A stretch of DNA of 13,248 nt from CAZJDV01 sp964544865 (lineage in GTDB: Bacteria; Chloroflexota; Dehalococcoidia; Lucifugimonadales; CAJWER01). The DNA is taken from NCBI GenBank assembly GCA_964544865.1, contig CAZJDV010000074.1, forward strand, positions 1 through 13,248, in the 5' to 3' direction. Shown in pieces: positions 12,859-13,248 of the stretch; positions within the stretch are counted from its first letter, which is position 1; each line of letters begins with the position of its first letter. The notes beneath the pieces are model-generated. The model saw nothing but the letters and a program-made list of their open reading frames with translations. It had not been told where the DNA came from and made no database searches. The position numbers were made by a program, and so were the translations under genes.

Positions 12859-13248
12859 TCAGTTCTTCGATACGCAGGCCAAGCTCCCGGCATGCTGTTC
12901 GTCCTGGTACTTCACCGTCAGACCGGCCGCGGCAAGCTCCGCCACCAACGCACAGGGCCGCAGGTGTCGCCGATTGGGCAAATACCAACGTTCGGCAATA
13001 CGAATGGCGTCTGGATAATCGTCTTCGCACTCATTCAAGGGGCGAAGGACTATTCCGGTGTCGAGGTCGATAATTCCCGAACCGTACTGAGTATAAACTA
13101 CGCCTGTTTCAGGGTCTTGAATCGTGTCACTCCCGATCATCTCCTTGTGCTCTTCGTCAAGAATGGCGGTGCTCACAAGATAATATCCGCCGGGTTTCAG
13201 GCTGGACTGAACGGCCGCGAAAACCTGTTGCCTTTCGTCGTCGAACAC
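12859..13248 (-). CDS. Class I SAM-dependent methyltransferase, C-terminal fragment
   Basis: The frame enters from the right edge without a start and runs 129 codons to TGA at 12859-12861. It begins with ERQQVFAAVQSSLKPGGYYLVSTA, the helix-strand around motif III of class I methyltransferases (xxxLKPGGxxLxS). The end of the protein is NRRHLRPCALVAELAAAGLT followed by VKYQDEQ, the usual final helix and strand. The SAM-binding glycine loop would lie upstream, outside the window. The middle insert (DPETGVVYTQYGSGIIDL) may be substrate-specific. The substrate is unknown. It is on the same strand as thiD but separated by 145 bp without obvious signals, so co-transcription is uncertain. Confidence 0.75.
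   Translation of the reverse strand: MFDDERQQVFAAVQSSLKPGGYYLVSTAILDEEHKEMIGSDTIQDPETGVVYTQYGSGIIDLDTGIVLRPLNECEDDYPDAIRIAERWYLPNRRHLRPCALVAELAAAGLTVKYQDEQHAGSLACVSKN

Overview
This GC-rich bacterial window has Shine-Dalgarno-preceded genes, frequent TTG starts and short intergenic gaps. The gene mix (S9 peptidase, GatA-type amidase, MatB-like ligase, M24 peptidase, serine hydrolase, phosphotriesterase-family proteins, OCD/mu-crystallin reductase) resembles environmental Chloroflexota of the Dehalococcoidia/SAR202 kind. That placement is an inference from gene content and style; no rRNA or marker gene is present.

Layout. From 1 to 1861 the minus strand carries a small GatC/AtzG-like protein, overlapped and probably translationally coupled to an amidase whose last ~36 codons are out of frame, then the start of an S9 prolyl-oligopeptidase-type gene leaving the window. 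A repeat-like, hairpin-rich intergenic stretch (1862-2079) follows. A malonyl/methylmalonyl-CoA synthetase (minus) and an M24 creatinase/Xaa-Pro-type peptidase (plus) diverge from a 110-bp spacer with recognisable promoters in both directions. From 4989 to 7162 a minus-strand pair consists of an Fsr-like MFS exporter and, 3 bp downstream, a serine beta-lactamase-like hydrolase broken by at least three frameshifts and probably an internal deletion.

The most interesting locus is 7348-7710 on the plus strand. It is a DsrE-family redox protein with an in-frame TGA at codon 80, exactly where the first Cys of a CxxC-like motif is expected. The frame stays open and family-like for 40 more codons to TAG. 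Eleven nucleotides after the TGA lies an 8-bp hairpin with a G-starting tetraloop, the geometry of a bacterial SECIS. I read this as a candidate selenoprotein with a U-x-x-C centre. A long hairpin ends this unit. Next comes a lipoprotein-like gene spread over three frames.

From 12713 down to 8752 the minus strand holds a tight four-gene unit: thiD, an OCD/mu-crystallin-family gene, and two tandem, gaplessly alignable phosphotriesterase-family hydrolases with Glu in place of the bridging carboxylated Lys. The window ends in the C-terminal part of a class I methyltransferase.

Caution: three genes (amidase, serine hydrolase, lipoprotein) have frameshifts while the others are intact. Either this genome has real decaying genes, or the assembly has local indel errors. 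Raw-read inspection would separate these, and it also bears on the selenoprotein claim. I saw no rRNA, tRNA, CRISPR array, integrase or transposase.
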